Source: Microvelia longipes
Taxonomy: Eukaryota; Arthropoda; Insecta; Hemiptera; Veliidae
NCBI GenBank assembly: GCA_018340805.1
Contig: JACMZG010001908.1
Coordinates: 45,825,117-45,889,116 of the forward strand
Direction of reading: 5' to 3'
Length of the DNA stretch: 64,000 nt
A program made the translations under genes and the position numbers. The notes below the pieces were generated by a model, which was not told the DNA's origin, did no database searches, and was given only the letters and a program-made list of their open reading frames with translations. Shown here in pieces: positions 23,961 to 35,069 of the stretch (positions are counted from its first letter, which is position 1; the number at the start of each line of letters is the position of its first letter).

Positions 23961-24069
23961 AAATTTATTTCTTCGTTTCAAGCTGTCGCCTATCAAGTCA
24001 AGACAAAAATCATAGACATACTTGTACAGCGACGGATGGGCCAAAAGAGCGTTCGGGAAATTTCCCGAG

Positions 24070-24235
24070 GCGCCGGTTGGTCGACTTTGCAAAGAAAAAA
24101 AAAATTCGGCGACCGGCGCAGGAGGTGCCGGTAGATCAACCGGTGACCAGCCGGCGACCAACCGGCGTCAAACCGGTCGACCAACCGGTCGACCAATCGG
24201 CGACCCACCGGCGCCGGTCGCCGGTTGGTTGACTT
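24070..24235. repeat. GC-rich tandem repeat of ccggtcgacca-type units
   Basis: Short units of 11-13 bp, such as accggtcgacca, accggcgacca and ccggcgcaggag, repeat over about 165 bp. They are rich in the palindromes ACCGGT and GTCGAC. Base composition is far from the AT-rich surroundings. Sub-terminal arrays of this kind occur in some DNA transposons, where they bind transposase; that role here is inference. Confidence 0.85.
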
Positions 24236-25301
24236 TGCAAAAAAATACAAAAATTACAGACATAAATCAGCGACGGGAAACATCAACTACTTTTTAAAAA
24301 TAGATTTTCTTAGTTTTTAAGTAGTCAATGTTATTAGTCGCTAAATTCGCTAAAAGTAATCGATTTTAAAAAGTCAATTAAAGAAAGTATCGTAAAATTT
24401 CGTGTAAATTATGCCTTTTTACCTCTTTAATACTGTTTAATAGATAAAAACGAAATCAATACTTTTTCTATATACCTTCGTAGATGGCGAGGAAAAGTAA
24501 AAATGTAAAATTAAGTTTAATTAATTTTATTAAAGTATAATTAATTATTATTATTGCACATAATAACACATAAAAACACGAACATATTTTTTTTAGAGAG
24601 CAAGACCAAAAGACCATTTATCTGCTGTTATTTTATTTCGGTAAATTGATTCAGTTGATAGTAGTAAGTGGAAGATATTTTTTAATTTTTATCTTAATCC
24701 GGTACCGCTGCGCCGCGGCTTCCTAAAACAATTGAATTCAAAGGCGGCCGACTTCTAGGAACTGATTTTATGTCTCCATATTTTTTTTTCGCATGTACTA
24801 GTATAAAAATTCAGAAGAATACCTATCTATAATTTTGTACCTCTATGTGCTAGTGCTAGTTTTTAATAAAAACTATAACTACGATAAATTTTGTTTAATT
24901 ATTTGATTCTTCTCGTTTTTCTTTAATATATATTGTGTTATAAAGACAAGGGCTATAGATTCTTTATTAGATTCGGCCCTATTTGAAACGGCCCTAAACT
25001 GAAATGCAGACTAGTCAAATTGTACTATGTTTGATAGATAGAATCAAGTGGTGCAGTCGTTGTGGACTTTTAAATAAGTCTTAACTTTTGCTACACATTT
25101 TAACTGAAAATTTTAGATATAAAACTATTGGAATAATTGCACAACAATACTGTATGAGAAGAAACAGTAAACTATGTTTAGTGAAAAATAAATTGTAAAT
25201 AAAATAGTTTGTGCGATTTATTTTTATACTATTATTTAAAGTTTTTTAAAAATAATTTTTATTCTCTAATTTCTTCTTTGCAGCACTTGAAAGTTCTCCA
25301 T

Positions 25302-25603
25302 CTCAATGATATGATTAGGTAGTGACTTTAGTTCTATAAAAAGTATTGACGATTTATTCAATTATTAATATATATTTACCTATCCTTGTGACATCTTCAG
25401 AAATCTGTTTATCAAGATCTACATGAATTTAATTATAAAATGTAAAAGGAACAACAATAAAAACATTAACAAAAAGGACTAGAATTTTTTTTAAAAAATC
25501 AACAGGTATCACAGGATAAAAAATGAAAATTGGTCGTTCAAAATGAATAAATTCGTTCAATACTTTTTATAGAACTAAAGTCATACCTAATCATATCATT
25601 GAG
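25302..25603. mobile_element. Foldback element nested in the hAT element
   Basis: Arms of about 60 bp, 25302-25361 and 25545-25603, are inverted copies: 'ctcaatgatatgattaggta' at the left and its complement at the right, continuing through 'tttagttctataaaaagta'. The spacer is about 180 bp with no ORF. Confidence 0.85.
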
Positions 25604-25819
25604 AATATTTTTATTTATATTATGCAGCAAATTGCTGCTACATAATGTTTAAGGAGTATTTTTTGCTTTCAAGACAAAATAGTGTTTATACGCCTCGCTC
25701 CTCACCAAGAATAGGAGGAAATGGGGAGGGGGGGTGGCGCCGGTGGTAAACATTTCCCGCGCCGTTTTGAACCTTCCCATCCGTCGCTGTACTTGTATTA
25801 AAACGAAACTTTATACCCT

Positions 25820-28600
25820 CATTTATTACTTAAAAACACTTGTACCAAATGTCAATTCAATCGGATGTTTTCCAATTTAAAAAATAGGCGAATTTCCAAA
25901 GGAAATTCGCTAAAAACGAATTCGCTAAAACATACAGAAGTTATTCGATAAAAATCAAAATAAAATTGATAATGAAATACAAATTGGCACATATGTTTGT
26001 CTTAGGGCTACAGGGCTACATGGGTGCAAATTTTAAATTAATCGTAACTTGTTTTTACGTTTTACGAATTTTTAAAATTTTGGCTAAGTCATTATGGAGG
26101 GTTAATGAAGTTATAAAAGCAATTTTCCCAGCATTTTTCTTCTTATGTGGCCTAACTCTCAAATACTTCCAATTTCCCTCAACAAAGCATCCATGTAGGC
26201 AGGGCGTTCGGCTATTTTTTGATCAAAGTCTAAAAATGTTTAAAAACGTTTTCCTCTAAACCTTTATGTAAAGACAGCAACTTTGACCTTTCTGGGAAAA
26301 AAATCCTTGACCTGGTATAATGTGTTTAAACACACTTTGATATTATGAGCCAGTGAATATATTAATCTATTAGATAAAGATTTTTTATCAGCCACTTAAA
26401 TTAATCATTTTTGTACAAAATAATAAAGTGTTTATTTATTTATTTATTTATTTATCTACAAGAATAATAAAATGGATTATTAAAACACCGAGTATTAGTA
26501 TTTTAGAGAAATAGTAATTATTAACTCCAAAGATTTCACATTAAAGGAAATGAAAGGTACAAAATAATGAGAGATGTGGAATAATAAAAAGGTGGATGCT
26601 AAGATAAGTAAAATAATTAATTAATAGAGGAAGAAGAAAGAAACATAAAAAACATGTTTCAGATTTAGAAAGGGTAAAATGAGCTGAAAATATCACTAGA
26701 GATATTGGATAAGCAAACAATATTAACTTTTTTGCAGGAAATTATATTTCTAATGGAACGAAATAATTGTTCAGTTCTCTAGAATTAATTAATATGTTGA
26801 AAATATTCTTATTATATTATTTGATGCTACCGAGTTTTACAAAACGTAAATATTTGACACAATATAATTGTGCAAGGGACAACTAGGAAATGTAACAAAC
26901 AAAATACAATACTACATCTGGAAACTGTTCCTTCATTTGGCATTTCTCATTGATGACAATAAATATCTTTAGTAAATATAATATATCATTAAAATGATCA
27001 CCAATATCTTTTACTATGTCATTCATAAAGCGTATTTACGTAATACATAAACAAAAGTAGGTAAAACAATTTAACAAAATACACGGGATATGTAACTATG
27101 ATGAGAAATGATCTTGTTCAAAACATAACAAGTGGAATTCAATGACCTTTTATTATTTAGAGTTTTGAAATTCTAAAATTAAGAGTTTTTTTTATTTATA
27201 TTTTCTTTAAAATAAAGAAATTATATTATTTATTGTGACATATTGCCATAGTACTTTAAAACTTTTAAACTTAATGCAGATACATTTTATTTATTTATTT
27301 GAAGATGTAGTAAATAACAAAAATCTAGATCATTCTTTGTATCAAATTATACACCTAGTGATAAATTTAAAAAACTCAGATTTTCTGATAAGTCAAAACA
27401 ACAGGCTGTTATGCTTATTTGCCTGCCTTGGGAGTTTTGAGAAATATCAATGTAATCAGGTCTAACTATAAATCCCTAGGCATGGCAACCACGCAGATTC
27501 TCTTCCTGGCTGTTTTGAAGTGACAGATAAGCGAAACTCTTCTTTCCTGCCTAAAATTAGTTTACTTATGCTTCATTTTGCTGCTCTGAGCAAATAAAAC
27601 TATTCGTCAACATTTTAAGAACCTTGAAGTATGATCTACAGCAACCAAAAAATATACGCATTAATACTTAAATTTGAAGTAAAATATAGAATTATACTAA
27701 AAAAGAATACAAAATATATCCTTGAAAGTTTGACACAACTAGTTTAACAGATATTATAAGGAAATAGGGCAAGAAGCAGGAAGTATAAATCAATTTTATC
27801 GCAAATATATTTTACACATGGATATTTCCTTGCCAATAACTCCTCGCAAAAATTATTCGAATACGGCAAAAAAATATTTATGGGAGCAAATATATGATTC
27901 AATTTAAAAGAAAAAATACATATGATGGAGAAGAAGAAGAAGAAGCAGAAAATGCATCATTTATTTCCAGACGGATAAATATTAGATAGAAAAGTTTTTT
28001 GATATTTACTAACGGTTGAATAAACTCAGTAATAGCTATTTTATAAGTTGGTCCCACTGGAACGCCTCTACCACACAAACTCTCCCAGGGTATCCTTGTA
28101 TATTATCGTAGGAAACTTAAAATACCCCACTAGAGCGCGCTCGTTGTAGTTATGTTTGCTTGTAAATGTTCTTCGTAGAGAAAAACTTTCTGCCGAATTC
28201 TCCAGAGATTGGTATGCGTGAATCACTGCCTGGATTCACTATTGAAATTTATATTGCTTTTATAAAGTCTGTTTCTCTTTTTTCCCAACTATATTTTTCG
28301 GTCCTACGTAGCGATATATAGGAACTAAATTTATCTTCTCTGTTTGTTTCTTCAAAAATATTTATATTGATTGCTATTTTTTTGCAAAAGGCATAAATGG
28401 ACATCCAAAGAGTTCCGCAGAAGTTCAATTTTAAGATCTAGCAGCTGATCAAGACGTTGATTATTCCCGACGATCATCCTGTTCTTGGACTATCAACATT
28501 AAAAATAAGATCTAGCTGTAAAATATCAGCTTATGCTGTTTGCTTTATACAGAGAAATCTAAAAAAATATAAAGTTTAAATCAAGTTTAAATAAAATATA
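25820..28600. other. AT-rich stretch, degenerate repeat, no supported gene
   Basis: The start (25820-26250) has sequence like the middle of R ('ttggcacatatgtttg' recurs as 'ttggcacatatgttca' at about 59434), so the ORF at 25966 lies in repeat DNA. A perfect 14-bp palindrome, tgtgtttaaacaca, is at 26321. (GAA)n-like purine repeats lie at about 27924-27945. The motif 'gctaccgagttttacaaaac' at 26826 recurs at 42482, again old repeat. No exon was recognised. Confidence 0.45.
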
Positions 28601-28604
28601 CCAA

Positions 28605-29640
28605 ATCGGATTCTCAACGCTGATCCTCACTATTTCAGAATCCCTTGACTCGTCCCAACATTATGGTAATGGCCTAATTTATATAGCAGAAGGTCGTCAG
28701 ACTCGCTTCACTGGTCTCCTGACAGTAATATCATTCATTTTATTCCCTGCAGCCACCCATCCGGGTACTGACCTCGCTGAATGGCGTTATAAGTACTCCA
28801 ACCATACCTGAAGACATACTAGCCGCATTGAAATGGAACTTAGTATACTGATTTATTACCTACATGCATATATTTCTACTAAATTTCAATCCTTAGATTA
28901 TTTTTCTATTTTATTAAACTAATACTGATAATGTTATGAATCTTAGAACATTTTTTGTTCTTGTAAATGACTACAGTCGTTTTATGTATCAAAATTGATT
29001 CATTAGAGAATATCCGCACTTTTTAATTTTTGAAATTTTTACTTAAGGCATACATATTTATACGTAAGGTATTCTTACCGGTTAATGACGTTATAAAATT
29101 TTTTTTTCAAACTTCATACAATAAACACACCAGGACGTACGATGCTATTAGACACATACACTCTTATATAAACAAATAACTTTGTTAAAACCATTTAGGT
29201 GGTTGTTTTGATACACCTAAAACAAATAATTCAGGTCAAATCCAGCTGTTGGATATCAAGTGCAAACCATAGAGATGTATACTAGAGGGGTCATTGCCTA
29301 TCTAAATACATTGAGATGCCTGAAACATCTTTTTGGGGCTCTCAGGGGCTCTGTGTAACCTCATTGAAACCTCCTTTGAGAATGAATTAAGGTTATAATA
29401 AATCAATTGTTTTCGTCTTCCCGCACATTGTTTGTGTTTTGATTTGTATTTTTTTAATGTTTTACTGTATATGTTATTGTAATTTTGTACTGATTATTTG
29501 ATTATATTTATAGCGAAAATGGTCTGGTTACATTTTCCATGTTTTAAAATTTAACCTGTAGGGTCCCTCTAGTAATAATATCTCTATGGTGCAAACACAA
29601 TACTTTTTAATAAACCCTAGGTATACATGAGGAAAAATAT
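28605..29640 (-). repeat. R repeat copy split by a hAT MITE
   Basis: Tail motifs come first ('gatcctcactatttcagaat', 'cagactcgcttcactggtct', 'cacccatccgggtactgacc'). The middle (about 29040-29160) and a region matching 'cacctgaaacggataatgct' from other copies (about 29205-29265) follow. The head 'acaatactttttaataaacc' ... 'acatgaggaaaaat' lies after the MITE at 29598-29640. The MITE insertion separates 'gtgcaaac' from its continuation. Confidence 0.7.
29260..29596. mobile_element. hAT-like MITE, copy 2, with 8-bp target duplication
   Basis: The body is 29268-29588 (321 bp), starting catagagatgtatactagag and ending with the imperfect complement, ...atatctctatg. It is flanked by perfect gtgcaaac at 29260-29267 and 29589-29596. 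The duplication fits the nTnnnnAn preference described for hAT insertions. It has inserted into an R repeat copy. Confidence 0.9.
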
Positions 29641-29779
29641 AACTTAATATGCTAAAAATTTTAATTTAAATATTGAAAACACGAGATTTACAGTAAATAC
29701 TGTAATACCTTTGAAATTTGAAATTTAAAACTCAACTTGTTTTCCATTTTAATTTATAAGCATTTCTTTTATTTTATAT

Positions 29780-30405
29780 TTAGTTTTCCTCATTTATACT
29801 GTAGTAAGCAAAAACAACTCCTTAATCAGTATTTTACCAGCATTATCTATTTCAGGCGTTGTAATACCACCAAGATGGTTAAATTGTCTGCGTGTATATG
29901 TGTGTTTGTGACTGTTATACTCGCAGCTTTTAATATGTTTATGCAAGAGTGTTAAAATAAAAATTAATGAAAATGAAAAATTCTAAATAAAAATTAATCA
30001 AGTCTAGCTATGATTTAAAGATTAAAAAATAATTTATTTCAAAAATATATACTTTATTTATGTAATAACTATACAAAGTTTAATCAAAATACAGCAAGTA
30101 TATGCATTTTCTCGGATCACTAGAGTCAAACAGTATTGAGTGGGGTCAATGCAAAAATGTATGACAGCAAGTAATAAAGCAGACTTAATTACTTTAGAAA
30201 GTAATTACTGTCTAAAGACAAGCAAAACGAGTTTATACTAAGTTATCGATTATACGAGTTTATATTAAGTTATAGTAAGTTCGGAGATTTCCATACTGAG
30301 GATGAACAAAGCCTAATTCGAGAGACGTCAATGAGCTTAATGAATCCAGTAAGATGAGGAAAAGTTCCGAGGTACCCCGCTCCCAATTTTCTTACATTTA
30401 GTTTG
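29780..30405 (+). repeat. R repeat copy, head-to-head with the previous one
   Basis: Head-like 'cctcatttatactgtag' is followed by 'ccagcattatctatttcagg', 'tatactcgcagc', a gap, then 'tactgaggatgaacaaagcc' and the tail 'aaaagttccgaggtaccccg' ending near 30388. Only about 140 bp separate it from the minus-oriented copy on its left. Confidence 0.6.
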
Positions 30406-31040
30406 CTTAATCTTTGCTCGTGTTAGAAAAACCTCGCTGTCAAACATTTATGTCTAAGTAACTCACAAACAGCAACTTTCGAATCAACAGGATATTTATT
30501 TATATAAATAACTATTAAATGAAATACATATAAGATAGCATTAAACTCAATGCTTTAATATTGATCTGCGTTTTCCTGGCGGTCACTAATACCCCCTCCA
30601 CTCAGTGCCATTTAAAGGGTCCTCCGAAACCCCTTTTTTGTGCTTTATAGAAAAGCATAAATTACAGCTGATAGTGGTGTAATTTATAGGCTTGTGTCGT
30701 CTCCATAATATAGAGCATAAAAACCATGTACAGTTTATCATACCATTCCTGATCTCGGAGCTAATAAAAAATATTTATATTTCATCTAATAAATTCAACG
30801 GTATATTGAATTTTTAATATTTTGTATAGATTTGAAGATATTTAGTTTGTAGATTTCAAGTTATTAATTTGTTAAAATCACAAATGTCTACTTTTATACC
30901 GAAAAGTCTATTTTTCGGAATTAAGATACTTTAATAGTAATATTACTTAAGAATTTAGTTTAATGGACTGTGAGTTAAATGAGGAAAAATAATAATGAAG
31001 ACAGCAGTCCGAGTGTTTTGTTAGTTTAATTTATTTCATC

Positions 31041-31078
31041 AGAGCTTTCGCACAAGCGATGCTTGGCATCCTCAGTGA
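31041..31078 (-). ncRNA. Hammerhead-like ribozyme core, left arm
   Basis: On the minus strand this reads CTGAGGA (31075 to 31069), the same stem II, GAAA (31049 to 31046), palindromic agct and then C as the expected cleavage nucleotide, followed by TGA to pair with TCA in stem I. The C makes it closer to the canonical rule (UH, H = C preferred) than the right-arm copy. Confidence 0.65.
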
Positions 31079-31213
31079 ATCTAATAACAAGTAAACAAAA
31101 CCATAAACCAATTACAAAAGAATAGAAATAAAAATATACATACCAAACAAGGCAAAAAACATTTCAAAGTTTTGTCAAACATTTCAAATGGTTTTGTTTA
31201 CTTGTTATTAGAT

Positions 31214-31251
31214 TCACTGAGGATGCCAAGCATCGCTTGTGCGAAAGCTTT
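31214..31251 (+). ncRNA. Hammerhead-like ribozyme core, right arm
   Basis: CTGAGGA (31217-31223) is followed by one extra T, then a stem-loop of seven pairs with one bulge (31225-31242). GAAA is at 31243-31246, with palindromic stem III agct and T as the cleavage-site nucleotide. Stem I is tca (31214-31216) with tga. The left arm carries the same core. Confidence 0.65.
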
Positions 31252-31308
31252 GATGTAATAAATTAAAGTAACAAAAACTAGGACTGCTGTCATTATTATT
31301 TTTCCTCA

Positions 31309-32348
31309 GTAATATTACTAGTGTTTAAGCTAAAAGAAGGAAAATAAAGACCGAAAAGCCGTGTCTTCATTGTAGGTACAATGGTACATTTATCAACATT
31401 CATCTAATATGCACTGTATCTTTGACTAAACAAAGACGTTTCTCAGATATTTTAATATTTTTATCAACGAATTCTTGGTCTTCTCTCTCGTAACGAGACA
31501 AACATCATTCTTTTGGTATGCGGAAGTTTAGCAGCATCATACGTATACTGTTAACACATTAGAGATGGTCATTTCTTGAATTAGAGACCGCTTAATCAAG
31601 ACTGATTTATCCATTAGATCTAGTGTGTATGACGGATTATTACCAACTACTATTAATGTCTCTTAATATACATGTATGTTAACAAATTAAACTGTTAGGT
31701 ATTTATTAATAAGGATTCTAATAAAACAATGAACCAATTTCAGCTTAAGATAATGCTTTCTATCGGTAGTAATAAAGCACACAAAAGCACATTCTCTAAT
31801 GACTTCCTAAAACGTAAAACCCTCTCAAAAATTTAATAAAAATACAAAACCACAATCTTACATTATATTGAGCATGCGTTTTAATTTGATTGTTTAACAA
31901 AATACAATTTCATAAAAGCAAATTGCAATTTTGTCTACTAACTCAGTTGGAAATTTTTATGAAGTTTTAATTTTCATTATTAATTTAAATGATCGTTTAT
32001 TCTTTAGAATTTAATACATTCAATAATAAATTAATATAAAACCTAATGAAAAGAAATTTTCAAATGTTTAATTGAAGTACAATTTAAAACTTCTCTACTT
32101 GTTAAATCCAAGTTTGTACATTGTTTTTGAGTTTTTAATTAAATACTCTCTTAAAGCAGTCTTTAATATTTGAAATTTTGACAGTTAGAATGTTAATTTT
32201 TAATGAAATTAAAATTTTAATATGTTAATAAAGTTGTTAAATAGTCTGAGTTATTAATGATTGTATTCTGTTAACTAATTTAACATCTAGTTTATTTTTA
32301 ATTGTCTTGTTACAGAAATGTCTGTGTTTTAAATCAGTGAGATTTTAA
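31309..32348. other. AT-rich stretch without a gene
   Basis: No coding or repeat structure recognised. Confidence 0.5.
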
Positions 32349-32350
32349 AA

Positions 32351-32808
32351 TTTAAATATGATGGAAAAAATTTGCTTTTGTTTTTACAAGATATTAGTTC
32401 TTGTAATTAAATAGATAGTTTAAACTCTTCTCATAATGCGTTTTGTTTCTAGTAAAGTTGTTTAAAAACAACTGTTTTAAAGGCCCAATTTTTATACATC
32501 GTAGCACTAGTTTGTGTCTTTATCGGTTTTGTAGCCATAAGTATTATTTTTTTGTAAAAAATTTAGTTTTTAGGTCCCACAAACCACACCTAAGTATCTC
32601 TTGCTGGGGCGGCACCTCAGGCGCTCAAAAACTTATGTTTTTTGGCTCACTCTGTACATAGTCAATGGCTCAATACAACTAAGATCAGTTAAGTTAACAT
32701 TTTAAATATGATGGAAAAAATTTGCTTTTGTTTTTACAAGATATTAGTTCTTGTAATTAAATAGATAGTTTATACTCTTCTCATAATGCGTTTTGTTTCT
32801 AGTAAAGT
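32351..32808. repeat. 108-bp direct duplication, 350 bp apart
   Basis: Copies at 32351-32458 and 32701-32808 begin tttaaatatgatggaaaaaa and differ at a single base (taaact versus tatact). The intervening 242 bp are unique in the window. The near-identity points to a recent local duplication. Confidence 0.92.
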
Positions 32809-33011
32809 CTAGGAAATAGCCTTTCTGGATATACAATTAGGATCAAAGTAATGATGAGAACCCTTTGTTCAGTCAATAAATTTCCTGCGGCCAGTAAACC
32901 ACAATACAGACTTATTCTTTTAAGCTTGAAATTTAGAAGAGTTTATCATATATTTAGAATCTGTAATAAATAAAGAACATGGGTAACGAATTTAAAATCT
33001 ACATTATTTTA

Positions 33012-33280
33012 CTTTTAAAGGAATATATTATAATAATAATAATGCCCGTTTAGAGCCTTGCGGCTCATCAGGGATATCCCCTGCGAGAACCACCTCAAGT
33101 GATAGTTGCAGCCGTTACGCTCCAAGTGTACTCTAAAGTTGGTGACAATTTATTTGAACAATAATCTTATAGAAACTGAAAGCGTAACATGGGATGCGAA
33201 CCCCAGACTTCCGTGGTGTCAAAGGTCAGTTTTATTACTGACGCCTTAACAACCTAAATCACGGAGGCGGCTTTTAAAGG
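33012..33280 (-). mobile_element. SINE B, tRNA-derived, with 10-bp target duplication
   Basis: The body is 33022-33270, head at the right. On the minus strand the A box is 'tgatttaggttgttaagg' and the B box 'gggttcgcatccc'. It ends in 'gatgagccgcaaggctcta' / 'aacgggc' and an (ATT)n tail. Perfect direct repeats cttttaaagg lie at 33012-33021 and 33271-33280. Other copies are at 55119-55358 and 57212-57357. Confidence 0.92.
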
Positions 33281-34057
33281 TAACGTAGACAAAAAATGAT
33301 CAATACATACACGATTATTAAAATTTATGAGAAGATACTATTCTATATAAACAAATAGACCACAGACAGGTTAAACAAATAGATGACAGTCACAACCTGA
33401 CCGTCACAACCCTTTAAGACAACTCCTAGAACTCCCCCGTCACAACCCCTAGAAGACAGTCACAACCCTTTTATGAATGTTGTGAGACGTAATTTTTATA
33501 TATATACGTATGTGACGATTTTTTCAACATTTGTTTACTCAGAAAAATACACTATTGTAGTCTAAAACATACATCATTTGAGCAGCATATCTAGCCTACA
33601 CGGTCTAAATGTTATGTTATGTCAACACGGCAGGATTTATGCGTGACACAGAATGACAAACAGATAGACAGACATACACAAACAACATGATATGTGTCCG
33701 CTATAACGTATTAGTTATTGCGAATCATCAGTTTCGGATAATTAGGGTAAACACTATACTTTTCTTTATTTATACCTCAGTTGGTGAGGAAAAATGATAC
33801 AGTATATTGTCAGTTTCATGTAAATACAATATTTATAAAACCAGAGCTTCCGATTATATAGACGGATATTCTTAGAAAGTAGTTAACATTAATATTCTTA
33901 GGCATAGAGCAGAAAACACGAATAATTACTACTTGAAGCATTAGGTAGTCATGATATTCTGGAGAGTAGCAAAGTTAATTCGTAGTTAATCTGTATAGGT
34001 CTAGGCGATTGGTTGACTTGTTAGTCTGATAGTCTGTGGTCAAGTTTAGCGTGACTA
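33281..34057. other. Stretch with simple-sequence and R-head-like remnants
   Basis: Short degenerate units 'gacagtcacaaccc' recur four times at 33385-33470. 'aaacactatacttttcttta' ... 'ggtgaggaaaaatga' at about 33750-33797 is an R head motif in reverse orientation. There is no gene. Confidence 0.5.
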
Positions 34058-34140
34058 AGGCCCGTATTTAAAGACATTTTCCTAACATTCTCCTTAAGGA
34101 ACAAGAAGAATGTTAGGAAAATGTCTTTGAATACGGGCCT
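34058..34140. mobile_element. 83-bp foldback MITE
   Basis: Almost the whole element is two 35-base arms, 34058-34092 and 34106-34140 (aggcccgtatttaaagac and complement, one mismatch), with a 13-base loop. Ends of the form AGGCCCGTATT are seen in Harbinger/ISL2EU-like MITEs, but no clear target duplication was found, so the class is open. Confidence 0.88.
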
Positions 34141-34209
34141 ATATTATTAAGCCCTAGACGTTGGCCTGACTTTTCATTCTGAGGTAGCGTGTAGTTAGAC
34201 CGAAGTTTT

Positions 34210-34405
34210 TACTCCCTGGACGGTGGGAAACAGTTAATTCTGAGGCCAAGCGAAGCGAGACCCAAGTTAAGCGACCTTGTGAAAAACGCTCGCAGGCAGT
34301 GCCACTCAGATTGAACAGTGTTACTCTACAGTTTGTGGCCACTCTGACAATCTGTCAACTTATCCTGTCAAGTTGTCAGGATAAGTTCCGAGGTACTTTG
34401 TACGT
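34210..34405 (+). repeat. R repeat tail fragment
   Basis: 'ttctgaggccaagcgaagcg' and 'gtcaggataagttccgaggt' are R tail motifs in + orientation. A short minus-strand ORF over it is not supported as a gene. Confidence 0.5.
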
Positions 34406-34685
34406 GATATTTTTTTTAGTGGTATAAATATCTGTTCCATTTTAGATCCTAAAATCATAGCATTTTGCTTTCAAGAGAAGGGAAGATGTGTTTGATAACA
34501 GATAAATGTAAACACGTAAATATAAAATCATTGGTCCGTACTCAAAATTATACAAACTAGGAATATAAAACAGAGAAGTTTGGTTGAAATCGTCTGTTTA
34601 GTATTCTAAGGGCTTCCGGGAATAGTATACAAATATCTTTCAACTATATGTAAGAAACAACTGAAAAAAATCAGAGAAAAAACTT

Positions 34686-34775
34686 ATCTGTCCCTTGCGT
34701 GGTCACTTTTCGTTACGTGCGTGGTCACTATGCATCACAAGCTTGGCCACTATGCATGCCACAAGTGTGATCACT
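34686..34775. repeat. Degenerate short tandem repeat
   Basis: Three to four units of about 28 bp around 'gcgtggtcactatgcat' (gcgtggtcact, gcttggccactatgcat, gtgtgatcactat). Confidence 0.7.
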
Positions 34776-34917
34776 ATATTTGCCTTTAGTATAGGTTAAG
34801 AGAACCTCCTGCTATATTGCTAATTTTTTAATTTATTTCATTTCTTTGAAGGGTTATAATTCAGTTGAAATCTTGGTTTTCAATTTTTGTGTCAAACATT
34901 ACTTTTCCTATATTTTG

Positions 34918-34920
<3 letters not shown>

Positions 34921-35003
<83 letters not shown>
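34921..35003. repeat. (TA)n array
   Basis: About 83 bases of alternating AT with one phase change. A palindromic hairpin follows at 35029. Confidence 0.95.
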
Positions 35004-35005
<2 letters not shown>

Positions 35006-35028
35006 TATATTGATATCCATTCCCTATA

Positions 35029-35069
35029 TCATGACAAGCTTTAATAACAATATTAAAGCTTTGTCATGA
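35029..35069. repeat. Hairpin, arms of 18-19 bp
   Basis: tcatgacaagctttaata pairs with tattaaagctttgtcatga across a 4-base loop, with one bulged base. It lies just after a TA array. Confidence 0.88.

Larger units (their letters stand above)
24019..25797. mobile_element. Non-autonomous hAT element, 1763 bp, 8-bp target duplication
   Basis: The body is 24027-25789. Perfect 14-bp terminal inverted repeats begin CAGCGACGGATGGG and end with its complement. Perfect 8-bp direct repeats, tacttgta, occur at 24019-24026 and 25790-25797. CAGNG termini plus an 8-bp duplication are diagnostic of the hAT superfamily (family knowledge). The interior has no transposase. It holds a GC-rich tandem block near the left end (24070-24235), AT-rich filler and a nested foldback at 25302-25603. 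A G-rich stretch lies near the right end (25715-25745). ORFs over the GC block are repeat artefacts. Confidence 0.9.
30980..31308. mobile_element. PLE-type inverted terminal pair with two hammerhead cores
   Basis: Arms of roughly 120-135 bp, 30980-31112 and 31190-31308, are inverted copies (outer ends gaggaaaaataataatgaag and its complement; inner ends ttttgtttacttgttattag). Each arm contains a complete hammerhead-like core pointing towards the outer end. The spacer of about 75 bp has a short direct repeat, catttcaaa...catttcaaat. There is no ORF. An inverted pair of hammerhead-bearing termini fits Penelope-like elements (family knowledge plus inference). Confidence 0.78.

Noticed and set aside
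24022..24297. Pro/Arg/Gly-rich ORFs on both strands over the GC block
   Set aside because: Open in three or more frames because of the CGACC-type tandem repeat; they lie inside a non-autonomous hAT element.
25966..26259. 97-aa ORF
   Set aside because: Lies in sequence alignable to the middle of the R repeat (shared ttggcacatatgtt); there is no conserved domain.
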